DNA from: Bacillus_BD oryzisoli
GTDB lineage: Bacteria; Bacillota; Bacilli; Bacillales; Cytobacillaceae
Direction: 5' to 3'
Length of the DNA: 64,000 bases
Assembly: GCF_036670025.1 (NCBI RefSeq)
Contig: NZ_CP137640.1
Span: 4,064,001-4,128,000, forward strand
Both the position numbers and the translations under genes were made by a program. Shown piece by piece: positions 62,960 through 64,000 of the stretch; positions within the stretch are counted from its first letter, which is position 1; the number at the start of each line of letters is the position of its first letter. The notes under the pieces are model-generated. The model made no database searches and had not been told where the DNA came from. It was given only the letters and a program-made list of their open reading frames with translations.

Positions 62960-63226
62960 AGAAGAAGTCAATAATTAATATTTGTGAGCGTTGTTTGTGG
63001 CATAGTATCGCTTATTGCAACGATTACATAATCAAAATTTCGGCTCTCAATGGATTTTGTGATTCCTCTTCTGTAAAATCAAATCAAGTACAATAGCATG
63101 TGTGAGCGATAAACTACTATCTTCAATTTGATCATCATCTAAATCTGTACTTCTTGTCGATCTTCGTATCTTTGATGCAATACTTGTTCCGAATCTTCCT
63201 AAACTTAAACAGCCTAGCTTTGGCAT
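62960..63226 (-). pseudogene. Decayed KtrA/TrkA-N type potassium regulator fragment
   Basis: On the minus strand the sequence LSLGRFGTSIASK is followed by DLDDDQIED and THAIVLD, which match the nucleotide-binding start of KtrA/KtrC proteins, and in another frame FDYVIVAISDTMP continues the same domain. Frameshifts, lost residues after the glycine loop and stops (TGA at 63047) show that it is degraded, and the later part is missing. It lies directly after a KtrB/TrkH gene, as a gating subunit would. Confidence 0.7.
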
Positions 63227-63262
63227 TCACCCCAGGATAATATTAATTATAATTAATTAAAC

Positions 63263-64000
63263 CTACCCGATTAATATTTTTTCTTCAGCATATCTAATCT
63301 TTGCTTCTTTTCGATTGTTTAAAAGTGCAAATGCCATTGTTAATGGTCCGATCCTTCCAATAAACATCATAATCGTAATTAAAACTCTTCCTATAGGAGA
63401 CAGTTCAGGTGTGAAATTTGCAGACAAACCTACTGTAGCAGAGGCAGAAATGGTTTCAAATAATAGCTTGCTCATATCAGCTTTCTCGGAAAAAGTTAAT
63501 AAAAAGAATATCAGGAAAATAAAAAGAATTGCTGTCACCACAATTGATAATGATTTATTTACTAATTCCCACGAAATCCTGCGTTTAAAAATATTTACAT
63601 CATTCCGATTCGTTACCACTGTCCAAAAAGCTAAAATAATAATGGCAAAAGTAGTTACTTTAATACCTCCACCAGTAGAGCCTGATGAAGCACCAATAAA
63701 CATTAGAGCCATCATGAAAACAAGGGAAGACAAGTTCAAGGCACCAATATCAATTGTATTAAAACCTGCTGTCCTTGTTACGACACCTTGAAAGTAGGAT
63801 GCCCATAGCTTATCTCCTAACTCCAAATTTCCAATAGTTGCAGGATTACTGTATTCTGAGACCAAAATGATTAAAGGTCCTATAATATTAAGTATTAATG
63901 TCATGAGCAATACGACTTTAGAATGAAGGGATAATTTGCGTAAAGATCTTTTATGAAAAAGATCGAGAATTACTGTAAAACCAATACCCCCAGTAATGAA
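63263..64000 (-). CDS. KtrB/TrkH-family potassium transporter subunit (partial, cut by right edge)
   Basis: The C-terminal 245 or so residues of a potassium channel-like transporter. Two selectivity-loop regions are visible (VTRTAGFNT and SASATVGLSANFT), with GASSGSTGGGIKVTTFA and the end GRIGPLTMAFALL typical of KtrB/KtrD. The frame runs to the right edge without a break (ITGGIGFTVILDLFHK), so the start lies outside. It works with a cytoplasmic KtrA/C gating ring. The relic of such a gene lies just downstream, so gating must rely on a protein encoded elsewhere. Confidence 0.9.
   Translation of the reverse strand, partial: FITGGIGFTVILDLFHKRSLRKLSLHSKVVLLMTLILNIIGPLIILVSEYSNPATIGNLELGDKLWASYFQGVVTRTAGFNTIDIGALNLSSLVFMMALMFIGASSGSTGGGIKVTTFAIIILAFWTVVTNRNDVNIFKRRISWELVNKSLSIVVTAILFIFLIFFLLTFSEKADMSKLLFETISASATVGLSANFTPELSPIGRVLITIMMFIGRIGPLTMAFALLNNRKEAKIRYAEEKILIG

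Overview
The window looks like a low-GC Bacillaceae chromosome (a Bacillus, Neobacillus or Mesobacillus type of organism). The evidence is strong GGAGG-type ribosome binding sites with some TTG starts, an FbpA-like small protein, lipoteichoic-acid synthase, YIEGIA-family and KinB-like proteins, Ktr potassium uptake, and many intrinsic terminators. I saw no rRNA, tRNA or CRISPR array. Most genes are on the minus strand. Species identity is inference.

Region 1 (1-13.5 kb) handles sugars and uronates. It holds a decayed GntR gene, fbpA, a gluconokinase-type FGGY kinase, a fructuronate-reductase-like SDR, uronate isomerase (uxaC), a ROK/XylR-type repressor, a GPH-family sugar:cation symporter and two GH3 glycosidases. 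XylR-like inverted repeats lie before uxaC and before the transporter, so the ROK protein probably controls both. The second GH3 gene is clearly richer in GC than its surroundings and was probably acquired.

Region 2 (13.8-28.7 kb) is mixed. It has an M20D amidohydrolase with DUF3100-type membrane proteins, a two-part chromate transporter, a gamma-glutamyltransferase with an intact GntR paralogue of the decayed copy at the left edge, a DHA2 drug exporter with a divergent TetR gene, LTA synthase, a YIEGIA operon and a lipoprotein gene with a broken reading frame. A family of short palindromes (GGGTCG..GGACAGGCACC..CGACCC and relatives) is scattered between genes.

Region 3 (28.7-53.4 kb) is the most striking part: an aromatic-compound catabolic island of about 22 genes. 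It encodes two Rieske ring-hydroxylating oxygenases, a NahE-like hydratase-aldolase, LigB and LigA-type extradiol dioxygenase subunits, two cupins, an aldehyde dehydrogenase, a P450, a flavoprotein dehydrogenase with its own ETF pair, a TRAP transporter, a MatC-like carrier, two CapA-fold proteins of unknown role, a KinB-like kinase broken by a stop codon, a LysR regulator, and a catechol 2,3-dioxygenase with its XylT-like ferredoxin. The two promoters that drive it, about 2.7 kb apart, share a 42-nt element with an identical inverted repeat. This suggests one regulator for both, most simply the LysR protein encoded between them. The gene set resembles naphthalene/salicylate-type pathways (two-ring attack, aldolase, aldehyde oxidation, ring cleavage), but the true substrate cannot be read from sequence. 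The TRAP transporter hints at an aromatic carboxylate.

Region 4 (53.5-64 kb) has small genes, a 223-bp relic of an ABC permease whose intact copy lies 6 kb away, a five-gene operon (glycerate kinase, SLC13 carrier, response regulator, sensor kinase, PepSY protein), a three-gene ABC-2 exporter, a decayed KtrA-type fragment, and a KtrB/TrkH-type subunit cut by the right edge.
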